Of a stretch of DNA of 64,000 nucleotides, positions 51,975 through 60,579 are shown one piece after another. Source of the stretch: Cellulomonas_A sp047229345 (GTDB taxonomy: Bacteria; Actinomycetota; Actinomycetes; Actinomycetales; Cellulomonadaceae); contig NZ_JBFTER010000004.1 of NCBI RefSeq assembly GCF_047229345.1, positions 1-64,000 of the forward strand, read 5' to 3'. Below the pieces are notes generated by a model. It saw only the letters and a program-made list of their open reading frames with translations, searched no databases and was not told the origin of the DNA. The first letter of the stretch is position 1; every line of letters starts with the position of its first letter. The translations under genes were made by a program, and so were the position numbers.

Positions 51975-52565
51975 GTGGGCGCGGAGCAGAAGGACGGGCA
52001 CGGCGACGAGGTCGAGGTCGAGCGCGCGGGCGACCACGCGGGCGTGCCCGACCGCCTCGAGCGCCTGTGGACGCCGCACCGCATGGCGTACATCGGCGGC
52101 CAGGACAAGCCGACGGACTCCGCGGCCGGCCCCGGCTGCCCGTTCTGCCGCATCCCGGGGCTCGGCGACGAGGAGGGCCTCGTCGTCGCGCGCGGCGAGG
52201 TCGCCTTCGTGGTGCTCAACCTGTACCCGTACAACTCCGGCCACCTGCTCGTGTGCCCGTACCGGCACGTCGCGGACTACACGGACCTCACGACCGAGGA
52301 GGTCACCGAGGTGGCCGCGCTGACCCGGACCGCGATGCGCGTGCTGCGTGACGTGTCCGCGCCGCACGGGTTCAACCTCGGCATGAACCAGGGCGAGGTC
52401 GCGGGTGCGGGCATCGCCGCGCACCTGCACCAGCACGTCGTCCCGCGGTGGGGCGGGGACTCGAACTTCCTGCCGATCGTCGGGCGCACGCGCGCCCTGC
52501 CCGAGCTCCTCGGCGACACCCGCGACCGGCTCGCCGCGGCGTGGCCGGCCGCCCAGAAGGGATGA
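51975..52565 (+). CDS. HIT-domain hydrolase/phosphorylase
   Basis: 196 residues from GTG 51975, five bp after thrS. CPFCRIPG near residue 53-60, VVLNLYPYNSGHLLVCPYRH, and the histidine triad HLHQHVVPRW place it in the HIT family. The ortholog in mycobacteria at this position is a diadenosine tetraphosphate phosphorylase. The N-terminal 30 residues are charged and probably disordered. It lies between thrS and pgsA, a conserved arrangement of actinobacteria. Confidence 0.88.
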   Translation: MGAEQKDGHGDEVEVERAGDHAGVPDRLERLWTPHRMAYIGGQDKPTDSAAGPGCPFCRIPGLGDEEGLVVARGEVAFVVLNLYPYNSGHLLVCPYRHVADYTDLTTEEVTEVAALTRTAMRVLRDVSAPHGFNLGMNQGEVAGAGIAAHLHQHVVPRWGGDSNFLPIVGRTRALPELLGDTRDRLAAAWPAAQKG

Positions 52566-52572
52566 CTGACCC

Positions 52573-53184
52573 GTGCTGAACCGGTTGCGCAGCGGGATGA
52601 CGCGTGCCCTGACCCCGTTGGCCGCGGCACTGCTGCGCCTCGGGGTCTCGCCCGACGCGGTGACCGTCACGGGCACGCTCGCCGTCGTGGTCGCGGCGCT
52701 CTGCCTCTTCCCCGCGGGGCACCTCCTCGCGGGGGCGCTCGTCGTGGCGTTCTTCGCGCTCACGGACTCCCTCGACGGCGTCATGGCGCGCCAGGCCGGG
52801 CGCTCGAGCAGCTGGGGGGCGTTCCTCGACTCGACGCTCGACCGCTTCGGGGACGCCGCGATCTTCGGCGGGCTCGTGCTGTGGTTCTACGGCGGCGGCG
52901 ACCACGAGGCCACCGCGGTGCTCGCGCTCGCGTGCCTCGTGCTCGGCTCGGTCGTCCCGTACGCCCGGGCGCGCGCCGAGGGGCTCGGCATGACCGCGGC
53001 CGTGGGCATCGCCGAGCGCGCGGACCGGCTCTTCGCGGTGCTCGCCGCGGCCGCCCTCGTCGGCGCGGGCGCCCCGCGGGTCGTGCTCACGGTCGTCCTC
53101 GCGCTGCTCGCGGTCGCCTCCGCGGTGACCGTCGTGCAGCGCATGGCCACGGTCCGGCGCCAGTCGCTCGGGGCGTCGTCGTGA
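52573..53184 (+). CDS. pgsA: Phosphatidylinositol phosphate synthase
   Basis: 203 residues with about six membrane helices. The CDP-alcohol phosphotransferase motif D-x2-D-G-x2-A-R-x8-G-x3-D-x3-D is complete (near residues 65-87, beginning DSLDGVMAR). In actinobacteria the gene at this spot, between a HIT protein and the PIM genes, makes phosphatidylinositol phosphate from CDP-diacylglycerol and inositol phosphate. The GTG start of the next gene overlaps its stop (GTGA). Product identity rests on motif plus context. Confidence 0.88.
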   Translation: MLNRLRSGMTRALTPLAAALLRLGVSPDAVTVTGTLAVVVAALCLFPAGHLLAGALVVAFFALTDSLDGVMARQAGRSSSWGAFLDSTLDRFGDAAIFGGLVLWFYGGGDHEATAVLALACLVLGSVVPYARARAEGLGMTAAVGIAERADRLFAVLAAAALVGAGAPRVVLTVVLALLAVASAVTVVQRMATVRRQSLGASS

Positions 53185-54158
53185 GGCGCCCCGACCCCGC
53201 ACGGCTCGTCGTGCTCGGCTGGCGCGTGGCCGGCCGGGTCCCCGGGCCCGTGCTGCGCGGTGCGTGCACGCTCGCGGCGGACCTCACGTGGCTCCGGCGC
53301 ACGGGCGGCGTGCGCCGGCTCGAGGCGAACCTGGCGCGTGTCCGTCCCGGGGCGACGCCACGCGAGCTGCGCCGGCTGAGCCGCGCCGGCATGCGCTCCT
53401 ACATGCGGTACTACGGCGAGGCGTTCGCGCTGCAGTCCCTCCCGCCGGCCGAGGTCGCGGGGCGCGTGCGCGCGACCGGGCTCGAGTGGCTGCGGCCCCG
53501 GCTCGACGCGGGGGAGGCGGTGGTCCTCGCACTGACCCACATGGGGAACTGGGACCTCGCGGGCGCGTGGGCGACCGTGCACCTCGCGCCGGTCACGACC
53601 GTCGCCGAGCGGCTGCGCCCCGAGGAGCTGTTCCAGCAGTTCCTCGCGTTCCGTGAAGGTCTCGGGATGACGATCATCCCGCTGTCCGGAGGGGAGGGCG
53701 GGGACGTCTTCCGCCAGCTCGTCGCGGCCGTGCGCACCGGACCGCGCCTCGTCCCGCTCCTCGCCGACCGGGACCTCACGGCGCGCGGGGTCGAGGTCGA
53801 CCTGTTCGGTCACCGGGCCCGCGTCGCGGCCGGGCCCGCGGCGCTCGCCGTGTCCGCCGGGGCGACGCTCGCGCCGACGACCATCCACTACGAGCGGCTG
53901 ACCGGCGAGCGCCGCCGCGCCGCGGGGTCGCCCTGGGGGATCGTCATCCAGTTCCTGCCGCCCGTGACCCTCCCCGAGGGGGTCGCCCGGCCCGACCGCG
54001 TCCGGGTGCTCACGCAGGCCTGGGTCGACGCGTTCGCGGCGGTCGTCGCGGAGCACCCCGAGGACTGGCACATGCTGCAGAAGGTCTTCGTCGAGGACCT
54101 CGACGCCGCCCGCTACGCCGCGACGGTCGCGGCCCCCGCCCCGGCGGAGACGCCGTGA
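53181..54158 (+). CDS. PIM acyltransferase (PatA-like, LPLAT family)
   Basis: 325 residues from GTG 53181, overlapping pgsA by 4 nt. The HtrB/LPLAT catalytic motif is H-x4-D in LALTHMGNWDLAG (near 117-122). EDWHMLQKVFVEDL at the end is typical of phosphatidylinositol-mannoside acyltransferases. In mycobacteria PatA acylates the mannose of PIM1/PIM2 on the cytoplasmic side of the membrane. It sits between pgsA and pimA as there, and overlaps both. Confidence 0.88.
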   Translation: MRRPDPARLVVLGWRVAGRVPGPVLRGACTLAADLTWLRRTGGVRRLEANLARVRPGATPRELRRLSRAGMRSYMRYYGEAFALQSLPPAEVAGRVRATGLEWLRPRLDAGEAVVLALTHMGNWDLAGAWATVHLAPVTTVAERLRPEELFQQFLAFREGLGMTIIPLSGGEGGDVFRQLVAAVRTGPRLVPLLADRDLTARGVEVDLFGHRARVAAGPAALAVSAGATLAPTTIHYERLTGERRRAAGSPWGIVIQFLPPVTLPEGVARPDRVRVLTQAWVDAFAAVVAEHPEDWHMLQKVFVEDLDAARYAATVAAPAPAETP

Positions 54159-55384
54159 CCGCCGACATGACCGGCACCCACCGGCCGCTGCGCGTCGGGA
54201 TCGTCTGCCCGTACTCGTTCGACGTGCCCGGCGGGGTGCAGTTCCACGTCCGCGACCTCGCCGAGGCGCTCATCGAGCGCGGTCACACCGTCTCCGTGCT
54301 CGCACCCGCGGACGACGACACCCCGATCCCCCCGTACATGACCTCCGCGGGCCGCGCCGTCCCGGTCCGCTACAACGGCGCCGTCGCGCGCATGACGTTC
54401 GGGCCCGTGACCGCCGCGCGGGTGCGCCGCTGGCTCGCAGCGGGGGAGTTCGACGTCCTGCACCTGCACGAGCCCGTGACCCCGAGCCTCGGGATGCTCG
54501 CCCTGTGGATCGCCGACGGCCCGATCGTCGCGACGTTCCACACCGCGCTGCTGCGCTCGCGCCCGCTCCAGATGGCCTACCCGCTCGTGCGGCAGTCCCT
54601 CGAGAAGATCTCCGCGCGCGTCGCCGTCTCCGAGGACGCCCGCCGCACGCTCGTCGAGCACATGGGCGGCGACGCGGTCGTCATCCCCAACGGCGTCTAC
54701 GTCGACGCGTTCACCGGCGCCGCCACCGACGCCCGGTGGACCGGCACGCCGGACGCGCCGACGATCGCCTTCCTCGGCCGGCTCGACGAGCCCCGCAAGG
54801 GCCTGCAGGTCCTGCTCGGCGCCGTCCCCGAGGTCCTGCGCACCCACCCCGGCGCGCGGTTCCTCGTCGCCGGGCGCGGGGACACCGGGCCCGAGGAGGT
54901 CCGCGAGCTGCTCGGCGACGACGCGCGCGCCGTCGAGTTCCTCGGCGGCATCACCGACGACGAGAAGGCGAGCCTGCTCGCGTCCGTCGACGTGTACTGC
55001 GCACCCCAGATCGGCGGCGAGAGCTTCGGGATCGTGCTCGTCGAGGCCATGAGCGCCGGGACCCCCGTCGTCGCGAGCGACCTCGGCGCGTTCCGCCGGG
55101 TGCTCGAGGAGGGCGACGCGGGCGTGCTGTTCCGCACCGGCGACCCCGCCGACCTCGCGCGCACCCTCGTCCGGGTGCTCGGTGACGAGCACCTGCGCGC
55201 CACGCTGGTCGAGCGCGCGTCCGCCGCCGTGCGGCGCTACGACTGGTCCTCGGTGACGCACGAGGTCCTCACGGTCTACGAGATGGTCGTCGAGGCCGCC
55301 GACGCGCCCGTCCGGGAGGACCCGTCCTCGTGGCGCGGCGCCCGGCTGCGTGACCTGCGCCGCGTGCGAGGAGATGCCCGATGA
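54155..55384 (+). CDS. pimA: Phosphatidyl-myo-inositol mannosyltransferase
   Basis: 409 residues, GT4/GT-B fold. The N-terminal VGIVCPYSFDVPGGVQFHV binds the lipid acceptor region in PimA. IAFLGRLDEPRKGLQVLL begins the nucleotide domain, and ESFGIVLVEAMSAGTPVVAS carries the EX7E GDP-mannose motif. It makes PIM1 from phosphatidylinositol and GDP-mannose, the first step of PIM synthesis. GTGA and ATGA overlaps tie it to the genes on both sides. Confidence 0.92.
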   Translation: MTADMTGTHRPLRVGIVCPYSFDVPGGVQFHVRDLAEALIERGHTVSVLAPADDDTPIPPYMTSAGRAVPVRYNGAVARMTFGPVTAARVRRWLAAGEFDVLHLHEPVTPSLGMLALWIADGPIVATFHTALLRSRPLQMAYPLVRQSLEKISARVAVSEDARRTLVEHMGGDAVVIPNGVYVDAFTGAATDARWTGTPDAPTIAFLGRLDEPRKGLQVLLGAVPEVLRTHPGARFLVAGRGDTGPEEVRELLGDDARAVEFLGGITDDEKASLLASVDVYCAPQIGGESFGIVLVEAMSAGTPVVASDLGAFRRVLEEGDAGVLFRTGDPADLARTLVRVLGDEHLRATLVERASAAVRRYDWSSVTHEVLTVYEMVVEAADAPVREDPSSWRGARLRDLRRVRGDAR

Positions 55385-56055
55385 CCTGGTCCGAGACCGC
55401 GGTGATCGTCGCCGCCGTCCTGCTGCTCGTGGGGTGGCGCGTGTGGGTCGCCGCGACCCGCCTCGACCGCCTGCACCGCAAGGTCGCCGCGTCGCGCGCC
55501 GTCGTCGAGGCGCAGCTCGTCCGGCGCGCGTCCGCCGCGGTCGGCCTGTCGTCGTCCGGCCTGATGGACCCCGTCAGCTCGCTGCTCGTCGGCGAGGCCG
55601 CGTGGGCCGCGCTCGCCGTGGGCGGTCCGGAGGTCGACGGGCTGCGCGCGCTGCCCGCGGACGTGCGCGCGCTCGCGGACGTCCCGGACGTGCTCACGCG
55701 CGCGGCCGTGCAGGACCGCGGCCTCGTCGAGAGCGAGCTGTCGCAGACCCTGCGCGCCGCGCTCGACGACCCCGAGGAGGTCGCCGCGATGCGCGAGGAG
55801 CCCGACGGCGCCGAGCTCGTCGAGGCGCTCGCGGCGTCCTGGTACCGCGCGCAGCTCGCCCGGCGGTTCCACAACGAGGCCGTCGCGCAGGCCCAGCGGG
55901 TGCGGCGGTCGTGGGTCGCCCGCACGCTGCGCCTCGCGGGGCGCGCCCCGATGCCCCGCACGCTCGAGCTCGACGACGCGTGGCCGGCCGCGCTCGGCCG
56001 CCCCGGCGAGCCGGCGCCGGCTACCGCCCTGCGGGACCGCCCGTCGGACGCATGA
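55381..56055 (+). CDS. Membrane-anchored protein of PIM cluster
   Basis: 224 residues, ATG overlapping pimA by 4 nt. One N-terminal membrane helix (TAVIVAAVLLLVGWRVWVAA) is followed by a helical soluble domain reminiscent of LemA-type coiled coils (RLDRLHRKVAASRAVVEAQL, then LSQTLRAALDDPEEVAAM). Conserved in position downstream of pimA in actinobacteria. Function unknown; a scaffold role in the PIM pathway is only suggested by the overlap. Confidence 0.72.
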   Translation: MTWSETAVIVAAVLLLVGWRVWVAATRLDRLHRKVAASRAVVEAQLVRRASAAVGLSSSGLMDPVSSLLVGEAAWAALAVGGPEVDGLRALPADVRALADVPDVLTRAAVQDRGLVESELSQTLRAALDDPEEVAAMREEPDGAELVEALAASWYRAQLARRFHNEAVAQAQRVRRSWVARTLRLAGRAPMPRTLELDDAWPAALGRPGEPAPATALRDRPSDA

Positions 56056-56141
56056 GGGCGACGGTCTAGACTGGGACCACGGAGCGCGCGCGAGTCTGCG
56101 CCCTCTGCACACCCCCTCCACCGCGACCTGTGAGGCACAGC

Positions 56142-57071
56142 GTGACCAGCGAGAGCACCCCCAGCACCCCGTCGCACACCCCGGCCGCGGGCGCGGTCGG
56201 CACGGCCCGCGTCAAGCGCGGCATGGCCGAGATGCTCAAGGGCGGCGTGATCATGGACGTCGTCACGGCCGAGCAGGCGAAGATCGCCGAGGACGCCGGT
56301 GCGGTCGCCGTCATGGCCCTCGAGCGGGTCCCCGCCGACATCCGCGCGCAGGGCGGCGTCGCCCGCATGAGCGACCCGGACCTGATCGACGCGATCATCA
56401 GCACCGTCTCGATCCCCGTCATGGCGAAGGCGCGCATCGGCCACTTCGTCGAGGCGCAGGTGCTGCAGAGCCTCGGCGTCGACTACGTCGACGAGTCCGA
56501 GGTGCTGACGCCTGCCGACTACGCGCACCACATCGACAAGTGGGCCTTCACGGTCCCGTTCGTGTGCGGCGCGACGAACCTCGGCGAGGCCCTGCGTCGC
56601 ATCACCGAGGGCGCGGCGATGATCCGTTCCAAGGGCGAGGCCGGCACGGGTGACGTCTCGAACGCCACGACGCACATGCGCACGCTGCGCGACGAGATCC
56701 GCCGCCTGACCTCGCTGCCCGAGGACGAGCTGTACGTGGCCGCCAAGGAGCTCCAGGCGCCGTACGAGCTCGTCAAGGAGGTCGCGACGGCCGGCAAGCT
56801 CCCCGTCGTGCTCTTCACCGCGGGCGGCATCGCCACCCCGTCCGACGCCGCGATGATGATGCAGCTCGGCGCCGAGGGCGTGTTCGTCGGGTCCGGCATC
56901 TTCAAGTCGGGCAACCCGGCCGAGCGCGCGAACGCGATCGTCAAGGCGACGACGTTCTACGACGACCCGGACGTCATCGCGAAGGTCTCGCGCGGCCTCG
57001 GCGAGGCCATGGTCGGCATCAACGTCGACGACGTGCCCGTCGGGCACCGCCTGGCCGAGCGCGGCTGGTGA
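56142..57071 (+). CDS. pdxS: Pyridoxal 5'-phosphate synthase lyase subunit
   Basis: 309 residues from GTG 56142 (GAGG six nt upstream; GTG 56130 is the alternative). The TIM barrel has GGVIMDVV with the ribose-5-phosphate aspartate, VMAKARIGHFVEAQ with the first lysine, and GTGDVSNATTH for phosphate binding. PdxS makes PLP from ribose 5-phosphate, glyceraldehyde 3-phosphate and ammonia from PdxT. PdxT is encoded 644 bp downstream with a NUDIX gene between. Confidence 0.95.
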   Translation: MTSESTPSTPSHTPAAGAVGTARVKRGMAEMLKGGVIMDVVTAEQAKIAEDAGAVAVMALERVPADIRAQGGVARMSDPDLIDAIISTVSIPVMAKARIGHFVEAQVLQSLGVDYVDESEVLTPADYAHHIDKWAFTVPFVCGATNLGEALRRITEGAAMIRSKGEAGTGDVSNATTHMRTLRDEIRRLTSLPEDELYVAAKELQAPYELVKEVATAGKLPVVLFTAGGIATPSDAAMMMQLGAEGVFVGSGIFKSGNPAERANAIVKATTFYDDPDVIAKVSRGLGEAMVGINVDDVPVGHRLAERGW

Positions 57072-57649
57072 CCGTGCCCGTCCCGGGCACCCCACCGCCC
57101 CAGGCCCGTGGCCTCGGGGACGAGTGGGTGCTCGGGGCGGACGGCCTGCGGTTCCGGCGTGCCGCACGCGTGATCCTGCTCGACGAGGCGGACCGCGTGC
57201 TGCTGCTGCGCGGGCACGACCTCGACCAGCCGGAGCGGAGCTGGTGGTTCACCGTGGGCGGCGGCATCGACACCGGTGAGGACGCCCGGACGGCGGCGGT
57301 CCGCGAGGTGCTCGAGGAGACCGGCCTCGTGCTCGACGCGGCGAGCCTCGTCGGGCCGGTCTTCACGCGCTCGGCGATCTTCGACTTCTACGCCGAGCAC
57401 TGCCGCCAGGACGAGGAGATCTTCCTCGCCCGCGTCGACGCGCGCGCCGTCACGGACCCCGCCACGGCGACGCGCGACGGCTGGACCGAGGTCGAGCTCG
57501 ACGTGCTCGACGAGCTGCGCTGGTGGGACCTCGACGAGCTCGCGCGCGTCGAGCTCGAGGTGTTCCCCGAGGGGCTCGTCGACCTCGTGCGCCCGCTCCT
57601 GCAGGGCTGGGACGGCACGACCCGTCATCTCGGCCTCGCGCAGGGCTGA
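57068..57649 (+). CDS. NUDIX hydrolase
   Basis: 193 residues from GTG 57068, overlapping the pdxS stop (GTGA). The Nudix box G-x5-E-x7-R-E-U-x-E-E-x-G-U is complete (near 66-88, with REVLEETGL). It should hydrolyse a nucleoside diphosphate linked to another group, or a related pyrophosphate. Its coupling to pdxS is notable; in many genomes pdxS and pdxT are adjacent. Substrate unknown. Confidence 0.87.
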   Translation: MTVPVPGTPPPQARGLGDEWVLGADGLRFRRAARVILLDEADRVLLLRGHDLDQPERSWWFTVGGGIDTGEDARTAAVREVLEETGLVLDAASLVGPVFTRSAIFDFYAEHCRQDEEIFLARVDARAVTDPATATRDGWTEVELDVLDELRWWDLDELARVELEVFPEGLVDLVRPLLQGWDGTTRHLGLAQG

Positions 57650-57715
57650 CCCCTGCCCGCCCACGCCGCGGTCGGTGGCGGTGGGTGCGGCCGGCGTTCC
57701 GTAGGATCGGCCCAC

Positions 57716-58327
57716 GTGAGCCCCACCATCGGTGTCCTGGCCCTGCAGGGTGACGTGCGCGAGCACGCGCGCGCGCTCGAGGAGTGCGGCGCGGACGCCG
57801 TCCCCGTGCGCCGGGTGAGCGAGCTCGCGGCGGTCGACGGCCTCGTGATCCCCGGCGGGGAGTCCACGACGATCGACAAGCTGCTGCGCGCGTTCGACCT
57901 GTTCGACCCCGTCCAGGAGCGGCTGCGCGCCGGGATGCCCGCCTACGGCTCGTGCGCCGGGATGATCCTGCTGGCCGACCGCGTGCTCGGCGGGATCGAG
58001 GGTCAGCGCACGCTCGGCGGGCTCGACATCACCGTGCGGCGCAACGCGTTCGGCCGCCAGGTCGACTCGTTCGAGACCGACCTCGTGATCGACGGCGTCG
58101 AGGACAGTGCCGCGGACCCGCTGCACGCCGTGTTCATCCGGGCACCGTGGGTCGAGGAGGTCGGCGACGCGGCGAGCGTCGTCGGGCGCGTCGAGTCGGG
58201 TCCGGCCGCCGGTAGGATCGTCGCGGTGCGTCAGGGCCCGCTCCTGGCGACCTCCTTCCATCCGGAGGTCACCGGCGACACGCGGGTGCACCGTCTGTTC
58301 GTGCAGATCGTCCGCGACAGCCTCTGA
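57716..58327 (+). CDS. pdxT: Pyridoxal 5'-phosphate synthase glutaminase subunit
   Basis: 203 residues from GTG 57716; TAGGAT eight nt upstream gives a near-leaderless promoter of its own. Class I glutamine amidotransferase: GVLALQGDVREH, PGGESTT oxyanion loop, nucleophile cysteine in YGSCAGMIL, and the His-Glu pair in SFHPEVTGD. It supplies ammonia to PdxS. Confidence 0.94.
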   Translation: MSPTIGVLALQGDVREHARALEECGADAVPVRRVSELAAVDGLVIPGGESTTIDKLLRAFDLFDPVQERLRAGMPAYGSCAGMILLADRVLGGIEGQRTLGGLDITVRRNAFGRQVDSFETDLVIDGVEDSAADPLHAVFIRAPWVEEVGDAASVVGRVESGPAAGRIVAVRQGPLLATSFHPEVTGDTRVHRLFVQIVRDSL

Positions 58328-58402
58328 CCCCGAGCGGCGCCCTCGACGGCGCGGCACGTCCGGGGTCCGCGCCGCGGGCGGAGACGAAGGGGTAGCGAGA
58401 CC

Positions 58403-59164
58403 ATGTCGGGTCACTCCAAGTGGGCCACCACGAAGCACAAGAAGGCCGTCGTCGACGCCAAGCGGAGCAAGCTCTTCGCGAAGCTCATCAAGAACATCGA
58501 GGTCGCGGCCCGGACAGGTGGCGGTGACCTCGCGGGCAACCCGACGCTGTTCGACGCGGTCCAGAAGGCCAAGAAGAGCTCGGTCCCGATCGACAACATC
58601 AACCGCGCGGTCAAGCGCGGCTCCGGCCAGGAGGCCGGCGGCGCCGACTACCAGGGCATCATGTACGAGGGCTACGGCCCGGGCGGCATCGCGGTCCTGG
58701 TCGAGTGCCTCACCGACAACCGGAACCGTGCCGCGTCCGACGTGCGCGTCGCGTTCACGCGCAACGGCGGCCAGATGGCCGACCCCGGCTCGGTCTCCTA
58801 CCTGTTCTCGCGCAAGGGCGTCGTCATGGTGCCCAAGAACGACGGGGTCGACGAGGACGGCGTGATGGAGGCCGTGCTCGACGCGGGTGCGCTCGAGGTC
58901 AACGACTTCGGCGACGCGTTCGAGGTGCTCTCCGAGGCGACGGACCTCGTCCCGGTGCGCACCGCGCTGCAGGACGCCGGCATCGAGTACGACTCCGCGG
59001 ACGTGGTGTTCTACCCGGCGACGCAGATCGAGGTCGACGCCGAGGGCGCCCGCAAGATCCTGCGCCTCATCGACGCGCTCGAGGACAGCGACGACGTGCA
59101 GAACGTCTACGCGAACTTCGACGCGTCCGACGAGGTCATGGCCGAGCTCGACGCCGACGACTGA
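58403..59164 (+). CDS. YebC/PmpR-family protein
   Basis: 253 residues. It starts MSGHSKWATTKHKKAVVDAK, the family hallmark, and has GYGPGGIAVLVECLTDNRNR in domain 2. YebC-type proteins relieve ribosome stalling at polyproline stretches or act as transcription regulators; which applies here is unknown. Location directly before ruvCAB is the common bacterial arrangement. Confidence 0.92.
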   Translation: MSGHSKWATTKHKKAVVDAKRSKLFAKLIKNIEVAARTGGGDLAGNPTLFDAVQKAKKSSVPIDNINRAVKRGSGQEAGGADYQGIMYEGYGPGGIAVLVECLTDNRNRAASDVRVAFTRNGGQMADPGSVSYLFSRKGVVMVPKNDGVDEDGVMEAVLDAGALEVNDFGDAFEVLSEATDLVPVRTALQDAGIEYDSADVVFYPATQIEVDAEGARKILRLIDALEDSDDVQNVYANFDASDEVMAELDADD

Positions 59165-59276
59165 CCCCGCCGCCGGCCGGCGCTGCGCGGCGCGCAGGGG
59201 CTCGGCCGCGACGGCCGGAGACGGCGCGCCGCACGAGGTGCGCCGCCGTGGACGGCCGGGCTGGGAGACTGCGGGC

Positions 59277-59846
59277 GTGCGCGTGCTCGGAGTCGACCCA
59301 GGCCTGACCCGGTGCGGTCTCGGGGTGGTCGACGGCCTGTCCGGGCGGCGTGCCCGGCTCGTGGCCGTCGGCGTCGCGCGCTCCGACCCGGCCCTCGACG
59401 TCGACCAGCGGCTCCTCGCGATCGCGACGAGCATCGACGCGTGGCTCGAGGAGCACGCGCCCGACGCCGTCGCGGTCGAGCGGGTCTTCGCCCAGCACAA
59501 CGTCCGCACGGTGATGGGGACCGCGCAGGTCGCCGGCATCGCGATGCTCGCGGCCGCCCGGCGGCGCATCCCCGTCGCGCTGCACACCCCGAGCGAGGTC
59601 AAGGCCGCCGTCACGGGCAGCGGCCGCGCCGACAAGCCGCAGGTCCAGGCGATGGTCACGCGCCTGCTCGCCCTCACCGAGGTCCCGAAGCCCGCCGACG
59701 CCGCCGACGCGCTGGCGATCGCGATCTGCCACCTGTGGCGGCCGGCCGGGACGCTCGGCGGGCCGCAGCGCGCACCCGGGTCGCTCACGCCCGCGCAGCT
59801 CGCGTGGGCGCAGGCCGAGCAGTCGGCGCGGCGCGGCGCCCGCTGA
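59277..59846 (+). CDS. ruvC: Holliday junction endonuclease RuvC
   Basis: 189 residues from GTG 59277. The four acidic catalytic residues are in LGVDPGLTRCG (D7), AVERVFAQHN, and PADAADALAIAICH (two aspartates). It resolves Holliday junctions with RuvAB. The last 30 residues form a loosely conserved tail. Followed 118 bp later by ruvA, with a promoter and degenerate SOS box in between. Confidence 0.94.
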   Translation: MRVLGVDPGLTRCGLGVVDGLSGRRARLVAVGVARSDPALDVDQRLLAIATSIDAWLEEHAPDAVAVERVFAQHNVRTVMGTAQVAGIAMLAAARRRIPVALHTPSEVKAAVTGSGRADKPQVQAMVTRLLALTEVPKPADAADALAIAICHLWRPAGTLGGPQRAPGSLTPAQLAWAQAEQSARRGAR

Positions 59847-59856
59847 GCGTGTCCCT

Positions 59857-59872
59857 TCGTACACGTGTTCGT
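59857..59872 (+). promoter_or_regulatory. Degenerate SOS (LexA) box upstream of ruvA
   Basis: TCGTACACGTGTTCGT differs at two positions from TCGAAC-N4-GTTCGA. It lies just before a CATAGT-type -10 box (about 59880) and 93 bp ahead of ruvA. RuvAB are LexA targets in many bacteria, so weak SOS control is plausible. Confidence 0.55.
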
Positions 59873-59964
59873 CCGCGTGGCATAGTGCGTGCCGACCCCG
59901 AGCAGGCGCACGCACGCGCGTGTCGCGGCGCCCGGGTGGCCACGAGCAGCAGGAGGAGGAGCGC

Positions 59965-60579
59965 GTGATCGCGTCGGTACGAGGGACCGTGCAGGCGGTC
60001 CGGCTGGACGCGGCGGTCCTCGAGGTCGGGGGAGTGGGCCTGCTCGTGCAGGCGACCCCCGCGACGCTCGCGGGCCTGCGCGTGGGGTCCGAGGCCCTGC
60101 TCGCGACGTCGATGGTGGTGCGCGAGGACTCCCTGACGCTCTACGGCTTCGCCGACGCGGACGAGCGTGAGGTGTTCGAGGTCGTGCAGACGGTCAGCGG
60201 CGTCGGTCCGCGCCTCGCGCTGGCCATGCTCGCGGTGCACACCCCGGACGGGCTGCGCCGGGCCGTCGCCGCCGAGGACCTCGCCGCGCTCAAGCGCGTG
60301 CCGGGCATCGGTCACAAGGGCGCCCAGCGGATCGTGCTCGAGCTCGCCGACCGGCTCGGCGCCCCGACCCCCGCCGGCGTCCCGGACGGTCCGCCCGTCC
60401 CGGCGGGCGACCAGCGAGGTCAGGTGGTCGACGCGCTCGTGGGGCTGGGCTGGAACGTGCGCGCCGCGGAGGACGCGGTCGCCGGGGTCCTGCCGGACGC
60501 CGCAGCGACGATCGGACCCGACGACGTCGCGGGCGTGCTGCGCGCCGCGCTGCGGGCGCTCGGCGGTGGCCGTGGCTGA
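59965..60579 (+). CDS. ruvA: Holliday junction branch-migration subunit RuvA
   Basis: 204 residues from GTG 59965 with AGGAGGA upstream. OB-fold domain I begins IASVRGTVQAV. The tandem helix-hairpin-helix of domain II is in TVSGVGPRLALAML and RVPGIGHKGAQRIVLEL. Domain III at the C-terminus binds RuvB. The ruvB start overlaps its 3' end. Confidence 0.94.
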   Translation: MIASVRGTVQAVRLDAAVLEVGGVGLLVQATPATLAGLRVGSEALLATSMVVREDSLTLYGFADADEREVFEVVQTVSGVGPRLALAMLAVHTPDGLRRAVAAEDLAALKRVPGIGHKGAQRIVLELADRLGAPTPAGVPDGPPVPAGDQRGQVVDALVGLGWNVRAAEDAVAGVLPDAAATIGPDDVAGVLRAALRALGGGRG

